This document shows, piece by piece, positions 8,127-16,152 of a stretch of 64,000 nucleotides of DNA (position 1 is its first letter; every line of letters starts with the position of its first letter). Source of the DNA: Hyphomonas adhaerens MHS-3 (GTDB lineage: Bacteria > Pseudomonadota > Alphaproteobacteria > Caulobacterales > Hyphomonadaceae); contig NZ_ARYH01000001.1 of NCBI RefSeq assembly GCF_000685235.1, positions 1,860,001 through 1,924,000 of the forward strand, given 5' to 3'. The translations under genes were made by a program, and so were the position numbers. The notes below the pieces were generated by a model. It did not search any database and was not told where the DNA came from. It saw only the letters and a list, made by a program, of their open reading frames with translations.

Positions 8127-9950
8127 ATGGCTCAGCCTATGCGCCTGAGAACAATTACGAATATCGCTTATGCAGCCACCGTGCTGCTGACCCTTGCCGG
8201 CGGCGTCACCATGCTTCTTGCGTCCAGCGCGCTCGAAGACGAGCGTGCGGCAGTCAGCCGTGCCGATGAACTGAAAGAGCGGACTGCGGCCGTCGGAAAT
8301 GACGTTCTGCGGCTTTCGGACAGAGCGCGGGAATATGTCGTGACCGGGAAAGAGGAGTTTCTCGAAGACTATCTCCACCTCCGGCAGGCCGTGCAGCAGG
8401 ATGAAGCCCGTATCGCTGCGATCGAGGACATCGGTGCCGGCGATGCGGAGATTAGGGCTCTGTCCGAAGCGGTCCAGATGGCCGATCAGTTGTCAGACGA
8501 GCAGGACGCTGCGATCGACGCTTACCAGACGGGTGATGATGCGGCGGCACGGGAATACCTGTTCGGGTCGCACTATGAGAATGAGCTGGACCTGATCGAC
8601 GCCCGGATCAACACTTTCCACTCGCTGCTCGATCAGCGCACCAACAATGAAGTGCTCGCCGCCGAGCGCCTCGCGCGCTTCTGGCGTGCTGTATCGGAAA
8701 CGGTGGTGCTGGCGACGGCGTTCATTTTCTTCATCGTCCTGTATTATGTGCTGAAGCGGCGGATTCTGAAACCGGTCGTCAAGCTCAGCGATGTCGTCAG
8801 TCGTCTGGCCGCTCAGGAATACGATACGGAGATGATGGAATACGACACGGTCGACGAGATCGGTGACATGGCGCAGGCCATCCGTGTCTTCCGCGAGAAC
8901 GGGCTGGAGCGCCAGCGCCTTGAAACCGAGCTCGAACATGACCTGCAGCTGCGTAATCTTATGTCTCGCATGACACAGCGCATGCAGGCCTGTGACACCA
9001 TGAAAGAGATCGCAGGTGTGGTGCGCCGCTTCGTGCCAGTCATTATCCCGAACTGCGCCGGACGGCTCTATGTGCTCAACCATGACGCCTCTGGAATGGT
9101 GGCGTCCTGTGAATGGCTGACCCCGCGCGAGGCTGCGTCTGAGTTCATGATGAATGATTGTTGGGGCCTTCGCCGGGGGACCATGCACTACCATCGCGAA
9201 GCGGACGCGGACGTGCCTTGCGCCCACCTGGAGGGTGCGGACGAGGACGAGAAGCAGTCCGTCTGTATTCCCCTCATGACCCAGCGCGAGGTTGTCGGCC
9301 TCCTCTATATGGAACTGCCCGAGGAGTCCGAAGCGAGCAGTCGCGCAGAAACCTATATTCAGATGCTGGCAGAGAACATTGCCTTGTCGCTTTCGAACAT
9401 CCGGCTTCGTGAGACGCTTCACGAAATGGCGATGGCAGACCCGCTCACCGGCCTCTCCAATCGCCGGCGGATGGAGGAGAAGGTTGAAGACGCGCTGGGC
9501 GACCTAAAGCGTTCAGGCGGCAAAGTCAGCGTCATCATGATTGATGTGGATGAGTTCAAGAAGTTCAACGACACCTATGGCCACGCCGCCGGTGATGATG
9601 TGTTGCGCGAAGTGGCGCAGGTGCTCGGCGGGCTGACACGGGAAGACGGTCTCGCATTTCGATATGGAGGTGAGGAGTTTGCAGTCCTGCTGCCAGGGGT
9701 CTCGGCTGACGTTGCCGCAAGCCGCGCAGAGGCAATCCGCAGGGAGATTGAGCAGATCTCGATTGTGCGGGGTGATCTGGTTATCTCTGACATCTCCGCG
9801 TCCTTTGGTGTTGCAACGACGCCCGATCATGGCAGCGGGGAGGACCTCTTCGCCCTGGCCGATGCGGCGCTCTACAGTTCGAAAGCGTCCGGACGTAATC
9901 GCGTGACGGTCGCAGCGTCTCCGGAAGTTGCGCACACACGCATTGCCTGA
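8127..9950 (+). CDS. Membrane GAF-GGDEF diguanylate cyclase
   Basis: 607 residues. TM1 (about 12-32), a periplasmic helical sensor region (about 33-185) rich in heptad-like repeats, TM2 (about 192-211, ETVVLATAFIFFIVLYYV), a HAMP linker (about 212-265), a GAF-like domain (about 290-430) and a C-terminal GGDEF domain (about 440-600). The active-site signature RYGGEEFAVLLPG near 511 and D-x-LTGLSNRRRMEE mark an intact cyclase, which makes cyclic di-GMP from two GTP. The inhibitory I-site RxxD that normally sits before the signature reads R-E-D-G, so product feedback may be absent. No EAL domain. A monocistronic gene followed by a strong bidirectional terminator. Start ambiguous by four codons (ATG 8127 or 8139). 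Confidence 0.92.
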   Translation: MAQPMRLRTITNIAYAATVLLTLAGGVTMLLASSALEDERAAVSRADELKERTAAVGNDVLRLSDRAREYVVTGKEEFLEDYLHLRQAVQQDEARIAAIEDIGAGDAEIRALSEAVQMADQLSDEQDAAIDAYQTGDDAAAREYLFGSHYENELDLIDARINTFHSLLDQRTNNEVLAAERLARFWRAVSETVVLATAFIFFIVLYYVLKRRILKPVVKLSDVVSRLAAQEYDTEMMEYDTVDEIGDMAQAIRVFRENGLERQRLETELEHDLQLRNLMSRMTQRMQACDTMKEIAGVVRRFVPVIIPNCAGRLYVLNHDASGMVASCEWLTPREAASEFMMNDCWGLRRGTMHYHREADADVPCAHLEGADEDEKQSVCIPLMTQREVVGLLYMELPEESEASSRAETYIQMLAENIALSLSNIRLRETLHEMAMADPLTGLSNRRRMEEKVEDALGDLKRSGGKVSVIMIDVDEFKKFNDTYGHAAGDDVLREVAQVLGGLTREDGLAFRYGGEEFAVLLPGVSADVAASRAEAIRREIEQISIVRGDLVISDISASFGVATTPDHGSGEDLFALADAALYSSKASGRNRVTVAASPEVAHTRIA

Positions 9951-9981
9951 CCTGGCAAACAGTCCTGATGTCATCAAACGA

Positions 9982-10012
9982 AAAAAATGGGCGCCTTGGG
10001 CGCCCATTTTTT
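9982..10012. terminator. Bidirectional rho-independent terminator
   Basis: TGGGCGCC (9988-9995) pairs with GGCGCCCA (9999-10006) around TTG. The stem is preceded by A6 and followed by T6, so it serves the cyclase gene on the plus strand and the DUF1328 gene on the minus strand. Confidence 0.92.
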
Positions 10013-10034
10013 ACTGCGTTCCGTAAGCGTCGCG

Positions 10035-10208
10035 TCAGGTGACGCTTTTCCCCTTCACCGCGCGGACCACGAAGGTCAGCACAAGGAGGGCGAGAAAGAC
10101 AAAAAACAGAATTTGCGCGATTCCGGCAGAAGCGCCGGCGATACCGCCAAAGCCAAGAGCCGCAGCGACGATGGCGAGAATGAAAAATGCGATGGCCCAG
10201 CCAAGCAT
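10035..10208 (-). CDS. DUF1328 small membrane protein (YtjA family)
   Basis: 57 residues, [20 protein letters not shown] followed by a Gly-Ala turn ([12 protein letters not shown]) and a second helix ([21 protein letters not shown]). Two transmembrane helices joined by a short loop, the exact architecture of the DUF1328/YtjA family, whose members are stress-associated inner-membrane proteins of unknown biochemistry. A strong AGGAG site precedes the ATG. A perfect EcfG-type promoter lies 51 bases upstream, divergent from the entericidin-like gene. It was found by reading the minus strand and is easily missed because of its size. Confidence 0.9.
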   Translation of the reverse strand: MLGWAIAFFILAIVAAALGFGGIAGASAGIAQILFFVFLALLVLTFVVRAVKGKSVT

Positions 10209-10258
10209 GTTGATCTCCTTTGTTCGTTTCCCTTCGGCGTTGGTGCCGATAGTCAGAT

Positions 10259-10283
10259 AACGGACCTGCCATCAAAGTGTTCC
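10259..10283 (-). promoter_or_regulatory. EcfG-type promoter for the DUF1328 gene
   Basis: On the minus strand GGAAC (complement of 10279-10283), a 16-base spacer, then CGTT (complement of 10259-10262). This is a perfect match to the GGAAC-N16-CGTT element recognised by alphaproteobacterial GSR sigma factors. The ecfG gene itself is 5 kb away. Confidence 0.8.
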
Positions 10284-10296
10284 GCGAAAAAATCCG

Positions 10297-10321
10297 GGAA
10301 CATTCCTCTTGGTCAAACGTT
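10297..10321 (+). promoter_or_regulatory. EcfG-type promoter for the entericidin-like gene
   Basis: GGAAC at 10297-10301, 16 bases, CGTT at 10318-10321, ending 33 bases before the ATG. Back to back with the minus-strand site at 10259-10283, only 13 bases between the two -35 elements. Confidence 0.85.
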
Positions 10322-10354
10322 GCTGCTGCATGGTTCAACGGAAAGGAATTATTC

Positions 10355-10516
10355 ATGAAAACCGCTAAGAATGCTCTCAAGATTGCAGGCTTCGGACTGA
10401 TCACGCTGATGGCTGCGGCCTGCAACACTGTTGCCGGTGCTGGTGAAGACATCGAAGCTGGCGGCAGTGTGATCCAGGACTCGGCAGATGAAGTCAAGGA
10501 CGAGATGTCGAACTAG
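10355..10516 (+). CDS. Entericidin-like small lipoprotein
   Basis: 53 residues. The signal sequence MKTAKNALKIAGFGLITLMAAAC ends (split here: LITLMAAAC) in a lipobox, followed by NTVAGAGEDIEAGGSVIQDSADE, a short helical, acidic stretch; this is the EcnA/EcnB pattern (CNT-x-G-x-G-x-D-x-x-x-G). Entericidins are membrane lipoproteins linked to stress and stationary-phase physiology. The ATG at 10355 is chosen over an upstream in-frame start because GAAAGGAA precedes it and it gives a proper signal peptide. Driven by an EcfG-type promoter and closed by a terminator, so it is a single-gene unit. Confidence 0.9.
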   Translation: MKTAKNALKIAGFGLITLMAAACNTVAGAGEDIEAGGSVIQDSADEVKDEMSN

Positions 10517-10535
10517 ATTTTCGGCATCGGGGAGG

Positions 10536-10564
10536 AAAGAGCGCACCAGGCCGGTGCGCTCTTT
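10536..10564 (+). terminator. Rho-independent terminator
   Basis: AAAGAGCGCACC (10536-10547) pairs perfectly with GGTGCGCTCTTT (10553-10564) around AGGCC, followed by CTTTAT. It ends the entericidin-like transcript. Confidence 0.9.
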
Positions 10565-10593
10565 CTTTATGCGGAGAAAGGAAATTCAACCGC

Positions 10594-10833
10594 TCAGGGT
10601 TGCTTGTGGGTGAGCAAAAGAACCGCCCCGTCCGTTGTGCGGGTGGCTGAAGGTGTGTTTCCGGCGCGCAGGCACGAAAGAAGTGACAGGACGCCAGCCA
10701 GCGCAAGGGCCATCACAGCGCGGAATGCGCGGGGTCCGCGAATGCGGTCCAGTGAGCGCACTGTCGCCTTCCATGTCGATCGAATGGGAAGGTGGCAGAC
10801 AGGGCTCAGTCGGGTCGGGGATGCGTCGTTCAT
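10594..10833 (-). CDS. Possible small single-TM protein with an EcfG-type promoter
   Basis: An open frame of 79 codons from an ATG at 10833 with a basic N-terminal half (RSTWKATVRSLDRIRGPRAFR), one hydrophobic segment (AVMALALAGVLSLLSCL) and a polar tail. I recognise no family. Support comes from context: a perfect EcfG-type promoter on the same strand ends at 10842, which would place the transcript start within a few bases of the ATG, giving a nearly leaderless message. No ribosome binding site is visible. It could also be chance coding under a divergent promoter that serves another function. Confidence 0.4.
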   Translation of the reverse strand: MNDASPTRLSPVCHLPIRSTWKATVRSLDRIRGPRAFRAVMALALAGVLSLLSCLRAGNTPSATRTTDGAVLLLTHKQP

Positions 10834-10841
10834 GGACCAGG

Positions 10842-10866
10842 AACGCACCGTCTCGTTTTCGGTTCC
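10842..10866 (-). promoter_or_regulatory. EcfG-type promoter on the minus strand
   Basis: Complement of 10862-10866 reads GGAAC and complement of 10842-10845 reads CGTT with exactly 16 bases between. It lies 12 bases away from the plus-strand site at 10879, forming a second back-to-back pair. Confidence 0.7.
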
Positions 10867-10878
10867 CGGTCGCCGCAT

Positions 10879-10903
10879 GGAACATGCAGCCGCCTGGTGC
10901 GTT
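10879..10903 (+). promoter_or_regulatory. EcfG-type promoter for the lipid kinase-Dps gene group
   Basis: GGAAC at 10879-10883, 16 bases, CGTT at 10900-10903, ending 26 bases before the ATG of the diacylglycerol kinase-like gene. Probably drives the four genes up to Dps. Confidence 0.85.
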
Positions 10904-10929
10904 GGAATCCCGTTGACGGAGACTCCTGC

Positions 10930-11796
10930 ATGAAATTCTCAGTGATCATCAATCCATTGTCCCGGTCCGTGCCGAAAGGCGCAGCGGATGAGCTGGAGGC
11001 GGCGATCCGCGCTTCCGGGCACGACATTGCGCAATTGCATTGTCGTTCCAACCAGCTTGAGGACGATGTCCAAGCTGCTGCGAGCAGCGGCGCGGATGGC
11101 GTTATTGCCTGGGGTGGCGATGGCACGCTTGCCTGTGCGCTGACTGCCTGCGGTGTCTCTGGCCCGCCGGTCCTGGCGCTTCCGGGTGGCACGATGAACA
11201 TGCTGCCGAAGCGTCTGTATGGCGATGAGGCCTGGCACCAGATCCTGGCGCGGGTTTTGTCAAAGCCGGCCACTGAAACGCTTGCAGCGGGTAAGATCGA
11301 GAACCGAAGGTTCTATGTCGCCGCCCTGTTCGGCCGTCTGACGGGGCTTGCGGAAACGCGCGAAGCTGTCCGCAAGGGCGAATTGCGCGATGCTGCGCAG
11401 GCGCTTGTCGAAGGGGAGGTGCTGGATGTCGAGACCAGGTTGAAACTGTCTGGGGCGAGACAGCATGGCAGGTCAGACCTGTCAGAGCAGGATATTCAAG
11501 CGGTGGCCGCAGCCGTAACGCTGAAAAGCGGGCCATCCCCTGCCTTTGAAATCGCTGCGATTGATCCAAACAGCACGATGGAACTTTTCTCCACGGCGCT
11601 CGACGCCATGATCCATGGATGGAAAGACGCCGGTCCGGTCGAGCATGATGTGTCCGACACGGTTGCCGTGCAGGACCTGGCGGGTGCGGACATTCCGGCG
11701 ACCCTGGATGGCGAGCAGGTGACCTTTTCCTCGCCCGTCCGGATCGACCTTGTAAAAGACGCTGCCCGCGTATTGTGTGCGGAGGCGAGCCATTGA
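10930..11796 (+). CDS. Diacylglycerol/lipid kinase-like protein
   Basis: 288 residues starting MKFSVIINPLSRSVPKGAADE. The nucleotide-binding signature WGGDGTLACAL (GGDGT at 62-66) and LPGGTMNMLPKRLYG nearby identify the DAGK catalytic fold, which phosphorylates lipids or sphingoid bases using ATP at the membrane. C-terminal beta domain (about 140-285). The gene overlaps the following phosphoesterase by four bases (TTGA), indicating translational coupling. First gene of an EcfG-type promoter unit, so stress-induced membrane lipid remodelling is a reasonable inference; the exact lipid is unknown. Confidence 0.85.
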   Translation: MKFSVIINPLSRSVPKGAADELEAAIRASGHDIAQLHCRSNQLEDDVQAAASSGADGVIAWGGDGTLACALTACGVSGPPVLALPGGTMNMLPKRLYGDEAWHQILARVLSKPATETLAAGKIENRRFYVAALFGRLTGLAETREAVRKGELRDAAQALVEGEVLDVETRLKLSGARQHGRSDLSEQDIQAVAAAVTLKSGPSPAFEIAAIDPNSTMELFSTALDAMIHGWKDAGPVEHDVSDTVAVQDLAGADIPATLDGEQVTFSSPVRIDLVKDAARVLCAEASH

Positions 11797-12596
11797 GGCT
11801 TGTTCACCTTGCTGACATTCACTTTGGCGCCGCTGACCCGCGCGTGCTTGATGCCGCAGTCCGCTCGATCGAGCAGGTCGCGCCGCATGCACTTGTCATC
11901 GCGGGCGACCTGACGCAGAGCGGGAAACACCGGGAGTTCGAAGCGGCCCGGCGGTGGCTCCAGGATTTGGGGCTGCCTTGCGCCTGCACACCCGGAAATC
12001 ACGACACCCCGATGTTCCAGCTGCATCATCGTGTGCTGAACCCGTTTGGCCGGTATGAGAAATACCTGTCCGACTTTGCGTTTCCGCTACGTATGGGGGA
12101 CATCCGGATCGATGGACTGAATACGGCGCGCGGCTGGCAGGCGCGGCGGAACTGGGCGGAAGGGTCCGTTGACCTTGAAGATCTGGACGCCGTACTGGAG
12201 CAGGAGAGCCCTGAGGGCATCCGCTTGCTCAGCTGCCACCATCCTTTCATCCCGCCGACAGACACGCCCCTGCAGACCGCCACCCGGCGCGGGCACCGTG
12301 CCAGCCGCAAGCTGGGGCGGAGCGGTACAAATGTCCTGCTCACCGGGCATGTTCACTCCCCGCAGGCGGAGATCATCCGTGTGCCGGAAGGAAGCTATGT
12401 TGCTGTAACATCGGGCACCCTGTCGATGCGTCTTCGGAACGTGCCGCCCTCCTTCAACGTGCTGGACTTCGATGGTGACGTGATGAGTGTGATGGCGCTC
12501 AGCTATGACGGGAACGGGTTCACGCAGAAAACAAGAAGCGTCTGGAATCTCTCGAGGATGGAACAGTTGCGTCCGCCGGGCGTTGTATCAACGTGA
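11793..12596 (+). CDS. Calcineurin-like metallophosphoesterase
   Basis: 267 residues from a TTG start. Binuclear-metal motifs are all present: D8 and H10 in LADIHFG, D39 in AGDLTQSG, N69-H70 in PGNHD, then SCHHPF and TGHVHSP. The family hydrolyses phosphomono- or diesters such as cyclic nucleotides or lipid A-type substrates. GGAGG lies seven bases before this TTG, whereas the upstream in-frame GTG (11775) has no such site; the TTG also overlaps the stop of the kinase gene as TTGA. Coupling with a lipid kinase suggests a paired phosphorylation and hydrolysis role, which is an inference. Confidence 0.85.
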   Translation: MRLVHLADIHFGAADPRVLDAAVRSIEQVAPHALVIAGDLTQSGKHREFEAARRWLQDLGLPCACTPGNHDTPMFQLHHRVLNPFGRYEKYLSDFAFPLRMGDIRIDGLNTARGWQARRNWAEGSVDLEDLDAVLEQESPEGIRLLSCHHPFIPPTDTPLQTATRRGHRASRKLGRSGTNVLLTGHVHSPQAEIIRVPEGSYVAVTSGTLSMRLRNVPPSFNVLDFDGDVMSVMALSYDGNGFTQKTRSVWNLSRMEQLRPPGVVST

Positions 12597-12631
12597 CTCT
12601 CAAGGGGGCACATCATCAAAGGAGATTTGAG

Positions 12632-12895
12632 ATGCGTATGAAAATTATTGCTGCTGCACTAGTCGCCACCGGTGTGCTCGCTGCTTGCGATGCCAACCAG
12701 GGCCCGATGGAAGAAGCGGGCGAGTCGATTGATGAAGCCGTCGATAATATGGACCAGCCGGATACGGTGGGTGAGTCCATTGATAACGCTGCAGATGAAA
12801 CGGCGGACGCTGTTGAAGATGCTGCCGACGATATTGACGGCGCGATCGATGAAGCCGGTGAGGCGATGGAGGAAGCTGCCGATCCTCCGCAGTAA
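12632..12895 (+). CDS. Acidic small lipoprotein
   Basis: 87 residues. The signal sequence MRMKIIAAALVATGVLAAC ends in the lipobox LAAC; the mature part is highly acidic with repeated Asp-Glu-Ala helices (EEAGESIDEAVDNM, DETADAVEDAADDIDGAIDE). No enzyme motif. Such repeats suggest an amphipathic or coiled coil in the periplasm. A strong AAAGGAG site precedes it. Between the phosphoesterase and dps in the same direction, it probably belongs to the stress unit. Function unknown. Confidence 0.85.
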   Translation: MRMKIIAAALVATGVLAACDANQGPMEEAGESIDEAVDNMDQPDTVGESIDNAADETADAVEDAADDIDGAIDEAGEAMEEAADPPQ

Positions 12896-12936
12896 GATCC
12901 GGCAGACATTCATTCGAGACACGAAAGGAGATTATC

Positions 12937-13446
12937 ATGGCCACTGAGGCCCTTAATATTACCAAACCCGATTTCAGAACACGGAACGGAATTTCCGAGG
13001 AAGACCGCAAGAAGATTGCCGAGGCGCTGGGTATTGTCCTTGCCGACACCTACATGCTGTTCATCAAGACGCAGGGTGTCCACTGGAATGTCACCGGCCC
13101 GACTTTCATGGGCGTACACAAGCTGACGGAAGAGCAGTACGAGAACATGTACGAAGCCATTGATGATCTGGCGGAACGTATCCGGGCGCTCGGCCACAAG
13201 GCGCCGGCCAGCTATACCAAATATGGCGAACTGTCCTCCATCAACGACCGGGATGAGGAGCGCTCCGTGGGGCAAATGCTCACCATGTTGATCGCCGACC
13301 ACGAAACGGCCGTTCTCAATATGCGCGCCGCGACCGAGTGGTGCGAAGAAAAGAGCGACTATGTGACAGCAGACATGCTGACTGAGCGTATGTCCTGGCA
13401 CGAACAGGCCGTCTGGATGCTGAAATCCCTGGCCGCCGAGAAATAA
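12937..13446 (+). CDS. dps: Dps-type DNA-protecting ferritin
   Basis: 169 residues of the Dps family, which forms 12-mers that oxidise and store iron with hydrogen peroxide and shield DNA. The intersubunit ferroxidase residues are present with canonical spacing: H49 (VHWNV), H61, D76 and E80. The first about 20 residues form a short tail with few positive charges, so DNA binding may be weak. Excellent ribosome binding site (CGAAAGGAG). Last gene of the EcfG-type unit; a terminator shared with the convergent kinase gene follows. Dps is a standard GSR target in alphaproteobacteria. Confidence 0.95.
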   Translation: MATEALNITKPDFRTRNGISEEDRKKIAEALGIVLADTYMLFIKTQGVHWNVTGPTFMGVHKLTEEQYENMYEAIDDLAERIRALGHKAPASYTKYGELSSINDRDEERSVGQMLTMLIADHETAVLNMRAATEWCEEKSDYVTADMLTERMSWHEQAVWMLKSLAAEK

Positions 13447-13469
13447 TCAGGAATCCGGATAACGGATCT

Positions 13470-13506
13470 AAACAGGCCCCGCGCTCCTCAGCCCGGGGCC
13501 TTGTTT
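13470..13506. terminator. Convergent terminator between dps and the sensor kinase
   Basis: AAACAGGCCCC (13470-13480) pairs with GGGGCCTTGTTT (13495-13506) with one bulged base. The stem has A-rich and T-rich ends and can act on both strands; it overlaps the last codons of the kinase gene. Confidence 0.75.
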
Positions 13507-15173
13507 ATGTCCGGCATGTAGAGCGAAATGACAGTGCCTTCGCCGGGGGTGCTGTCGATCGTCAGCTCCGCGCGCAGCTGGCGTGAAAACGCGGTCATGA
13601 GCTTTGAGCCCAGCCCCTTCCGGACGTCACCTGATGAGGTGTCGAAGCCAATCCCGTTATCCGTGACCTTCAAGGTGGTGTTGCCATCTTCATCAAGCGT
13701 GAGCGTAATCGTTACTTCGCCGCCATTTTCGTCGCCAAACGCATACTTTGTGGTGTTGGTGACAGCCTCGACCAGAAAGAGTGCGACAGGAATGGCATCG
13801 TCGGCCGGGCGTTCGATATCCTCATAGGATTGCGAAATCCGGATGTTTCGCGTGTCCATGCCCAGGGCTTCCGCCAGATGGTCGATCAGTCCTTTCAGGA
13901 AAGGCCGCATGCTGACAAGCTCAAGGCGCTCGTGTTGGTACAGCGTTTGGTGGACAATCGCCAACGCATCAATCCGGTGCCGGGCGGCAGAAATCGCCAG
14001 GCGCGCTTCGGGGTCCTGCAATTGGCGTCCCTGAAGATTCAGGAAGCTGGTGACGATCTGGAGGTTGTTTTTCACGCGGTGATGAATCTCTTTCACCGCC
14101 GCGTCGCGGACGTTGATGGCGGCTTTCAGGTCGCTGTCGCGCTGGTCGATGTCTGTGGCCATGTCTTCCATCGCCTCGGCCAGTTCGGCGATCTCCACGG
14201 GGGCGGATGCCATGGCGTCGCCCGCCCGGAAGGCATATCGGCCGGCGCCGTAGACACGCGCAATACGGATCAGGCGGGAGAGCCAGCGCAGCACCAGACT
14301 GTCGATGGCAAGCCAGACAGCCAGAAGCGCAATGGAAAAGGCGAGTAGGGGCAGGCCGAATGACGAGACCGGCTGCAGGGTGAATTCGCTCCAGAAGCCG
14401 GGTGACTCCCGTGATATGACGGCGAAAACATTTGCGGGCCCAACTGGCCGGATCACCACATCCATCGGCGAGGCGTTCTGACGCCGGAGAACGAACATCT
14501 TCGAGGTGCGGGTTTCCGCCGCTTCGGTGACCCAATTCGGATCGATCTGTGAGAAATGCTCCGAGCCGAATACACGGCCGTCGCCATCGGCAATGGCGAC
14601 TTCGACACCGTCGGCAATGACGCTCGCCCGGGCAAAGCTGGCCAGCGACCGGGACCGGAGCCCGAGCGCGACCGATCCGTCAAAAGTGCCGTCGGGTGTG
14701 TCGACCCGCGTGAAAATGGCAAAGATCCAGTCTTCGGTGGCTTGTCCGAAAAAGGCGTCGGTGCGGAACGTTGCTACTTCATGCTTCAGTCGCTGGTTCC
14801 AGTCCGGGTTGGACATTTTGAACCCCGGTTCTCGATTGTTGGCACACAGGGCCACACCGTCCGCGTCGAAGCGGATGAGGCTGGAAAGGGCTGGGACGCT
14901 GGGCAGGAGTTTGTTGTAGATTTCGCCACAGTTGCTGGTGCCGATATCATCCTTGAACAGATTGAGCAGCAATTCGGCTTCATCAATTGTCTGATCGACC
15001 CCGTCCACGGATGCACCAGCGATCAGCAATAACTCATTGCTCCGCGTCCTCAGGGCTTCGCGCGCATCCATGTATGCACTGACGGCGCCGAGCAGGAGGA
15101 CCGGGGTCAATGCAATAGCCAGCGTCGCCACCAGGCGACGCCGCAGGCTGGATGAGGCCGCCCGGTCAGGCAC
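13488..15173 (-). CDS. GSR-type sensor histidine kinase (HisKA_2/HWE class)
   Basis: 561 residues. TM1 (about 12-34), a periplasmic sensing domain (about 35-270) that looks dCACHE-like (GVALCANNREPGFKMSNPDW, FFGQATEDWIFAIFTRVDT), TM2 (about 275-297), a HAMP-like linker and the kinase core. The phosphoacceptor box EIHHRVKNNLQIVTSFLNLQ near 360 is the HisKA_2/HWE form; the ATPase domain has VEAVTNTTKYAF and DNGIGFD. Kinases of this class phosphorylate PhyR. It starts with GTG and lies seven bases after ecfG in the same operon, so it is probably the cognate input of this GSR locus (PhyK-like role). Signal unknown. Confidence 0.9.
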   Translation of the reverse strand: MPDRAASSSLRRRLVATLAIALTPVLLLGAVSAYMDAREALRTRSNELLLIAGASVDGVDQTIDEAELLLNLFKDDIGTSNCGEIYNKLLPSVPALSSLIRFDADGVALCANNREPGFKMSNPDWNQRLKHEVATFRTDAFFGQATEDWIFAIFTRVDTPDGTFDGSVALGLRSRSLASFARASVIADGVEVAIADGDGRVFGSEHFSQIDPNWVTEAAETRTSKMFVLRRQNASPMDVVIRPVGPANVFAVISRESPGFWSEFTLQPVSSFGLPLLAFSIALLAVWLAIDSLVLRWLSRLIRIARVYGAGRYAFRAGDAMASAPVEIAELAEAMEDMATDIDQRDSDLKAAINVRDAAVKEIHHRVKNNLQIVTSFLNLQGRQLQDPEARLAISAARHRIDALAIVHQTLYQHERLELVSMRPFLKGLIDHLAEALGMDTRNIRISQSYEDIERPADDAIPVALFLVEAVTNTTKYAFGDENGGEVTITLTLDEDGNTTLKVTDNGIGFDTSSGDVRKGLGSKLMTAFSRQLRAELTIDSTPGEGTVISLYMPDINKAPG

Positions 15174-15179
15174 GCAGGA

Positions 15180-15782
15180 TCAGTTGCCGTTGGCGGCAGA
15201 AATGGCCGCTGCCTGTTTCATGATGTCGTCGAATGCCTCCTCGGAACGGATGCTGTCATCACCACTGTAGCTGGCTGTATTGTTGTCCAGCAGTTCTGCA
15301 ACGGCTTTGCGGGCGCGCGACACGCGGCTCTTGATCGTCCCGACGGCACACCCGCAAACCTCTGCGGCTTCTTCATAGGCCAGACCGCCAGCGCCGACGA
15401 GGACGAGGGCTTCACGTTGGTCATCGGGCAACATTTTGAGTGCATTGCGAAGGGCAAGCAGGTCGAGTTCATCGCCGGAGTTTGCCGGTGAGACCAGTGT
15501 CGCTTCGGCGACTTCCGGGTCCAGTGACGAACGCCGCCACGAGCGGCGTTTTTCAGAGTAGAAAATGTTCCGGAGGATGGTGAAGGCCCAGGCTTTCATA
15601 TTGGTGCCGGCCTGGAAACTCTGGCGGGCATGCCAGGCTTTCAGCATTGCGTCCTGTGCGAGATCGTCAGCGAGGGTCGAGTCGCCGCAAAGACTGCGCG
15701 CGAAGGCACGAAGGTGCGGGATCAATGCCGCGAGCTCTTGTTTGAATGTGGTGTCATCAAGTCGTTCGGTTGGTTCGCTCAT
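15180..15782 (-). CDS. ecfG: EcfG general stress response sigma factor
   Basis: 200 residues. Sigma region 2 (LIPHLRAFARSLCGDSTLADDLAQDAMLKAW) and region 4 (LPDDQREALVLVGAGGLAYEEAAEVCGCAVGTIKSRVSRAR, quoted across two halves: LPDDQREALVLVGAGG and GTIKSRVSRAR) match ECF group 15 sigma factors. EcfG directs RNA polymerase to GGAAC-N16-CGTT promoters and is held by NepR until PhyR is phosphorylated. A C-terminal extension (about 165-200) follows region 4. Downstream of nepR by eight bases and upstream of the kinase, facing away from phyR. Six perfect target promoters lie within 6 kb. Confidence 0.95.
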   Translation of the reverse strand: MSEPTERLDDTTFKQELAALIPHLRAFARSLCGDSTLADDLAQDAMLKAWHARQSFQAGTNMKAWAFTILRNIFYSEKRRSWRRSSLDPEVAEATLVSPANSGDELDLLALRNALKMLPDDQREALVLVGAGGLAYEEAAEVCGCAVGTIKSRVSRARKAVAELLDNNTASYSGDDSIRSEEAFDDIMKQAAAISAANGN

Positions 15783-15790
15783 GCATCCAC

Positions 15791-15982
15791 CTACGAAGAC
15801 TTGTTCTGGGAGTCGGAGGAACGATTGCGGTCGGCTTCTTCAAGCAGCCGCATGAAATCGTCCGGTACATTCTCCTGGGTTACGTCGTCATAAAGACGGC
15901 GAAGCTGTTCTCCCAGGCGGTCACCGCGACGCTTTCGTTCCGGATCGACCACCTTGCGGCCGTCGGTTTTTTTGTCGTCCAT
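15791..15982 (-). CDS. nepR: NepR anti-sigma factor
   Basis: 63 residues, helical and charged. The core GDRLGEQLRRLYDDVTQENV is followed by PDDFMRLLEEAD, the conserved helix pair by which NepR binds EcfG and, after stress, the sigma-like domain of PhyR. The first gene of the nepR-ecfG-kinase operon, divergent from phyR, is the standard position. No perfect EcfG box is visible immediately upstream, although a GGAAC (complement of 16063-16067 region) is present without a CGTT at the right distance. Confidence 0.95.
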   Translation of the reverse strand: MDDKKTDGRKVVDPERKRRGDRLGEQLRRLYDDVTQENVPDDFMRLLEEADRNRSSDSQNKSS

Positions 15983-16152
15983 TTCAAAAGTGCCCTAAAC
16001 AGTTCGATTTGGTGCGCGATTGAGGCGCTGATCTGTCATTATAAATCCTGAATTCACCAAAGGTTCCGCGAAAACCGCAAAAAAAACCGATTTTTTATGC
16101 AACCAATTCGCGGCACGTGGGTTGTTAACGCAGTGTTGATGGAGTTTTTCCC

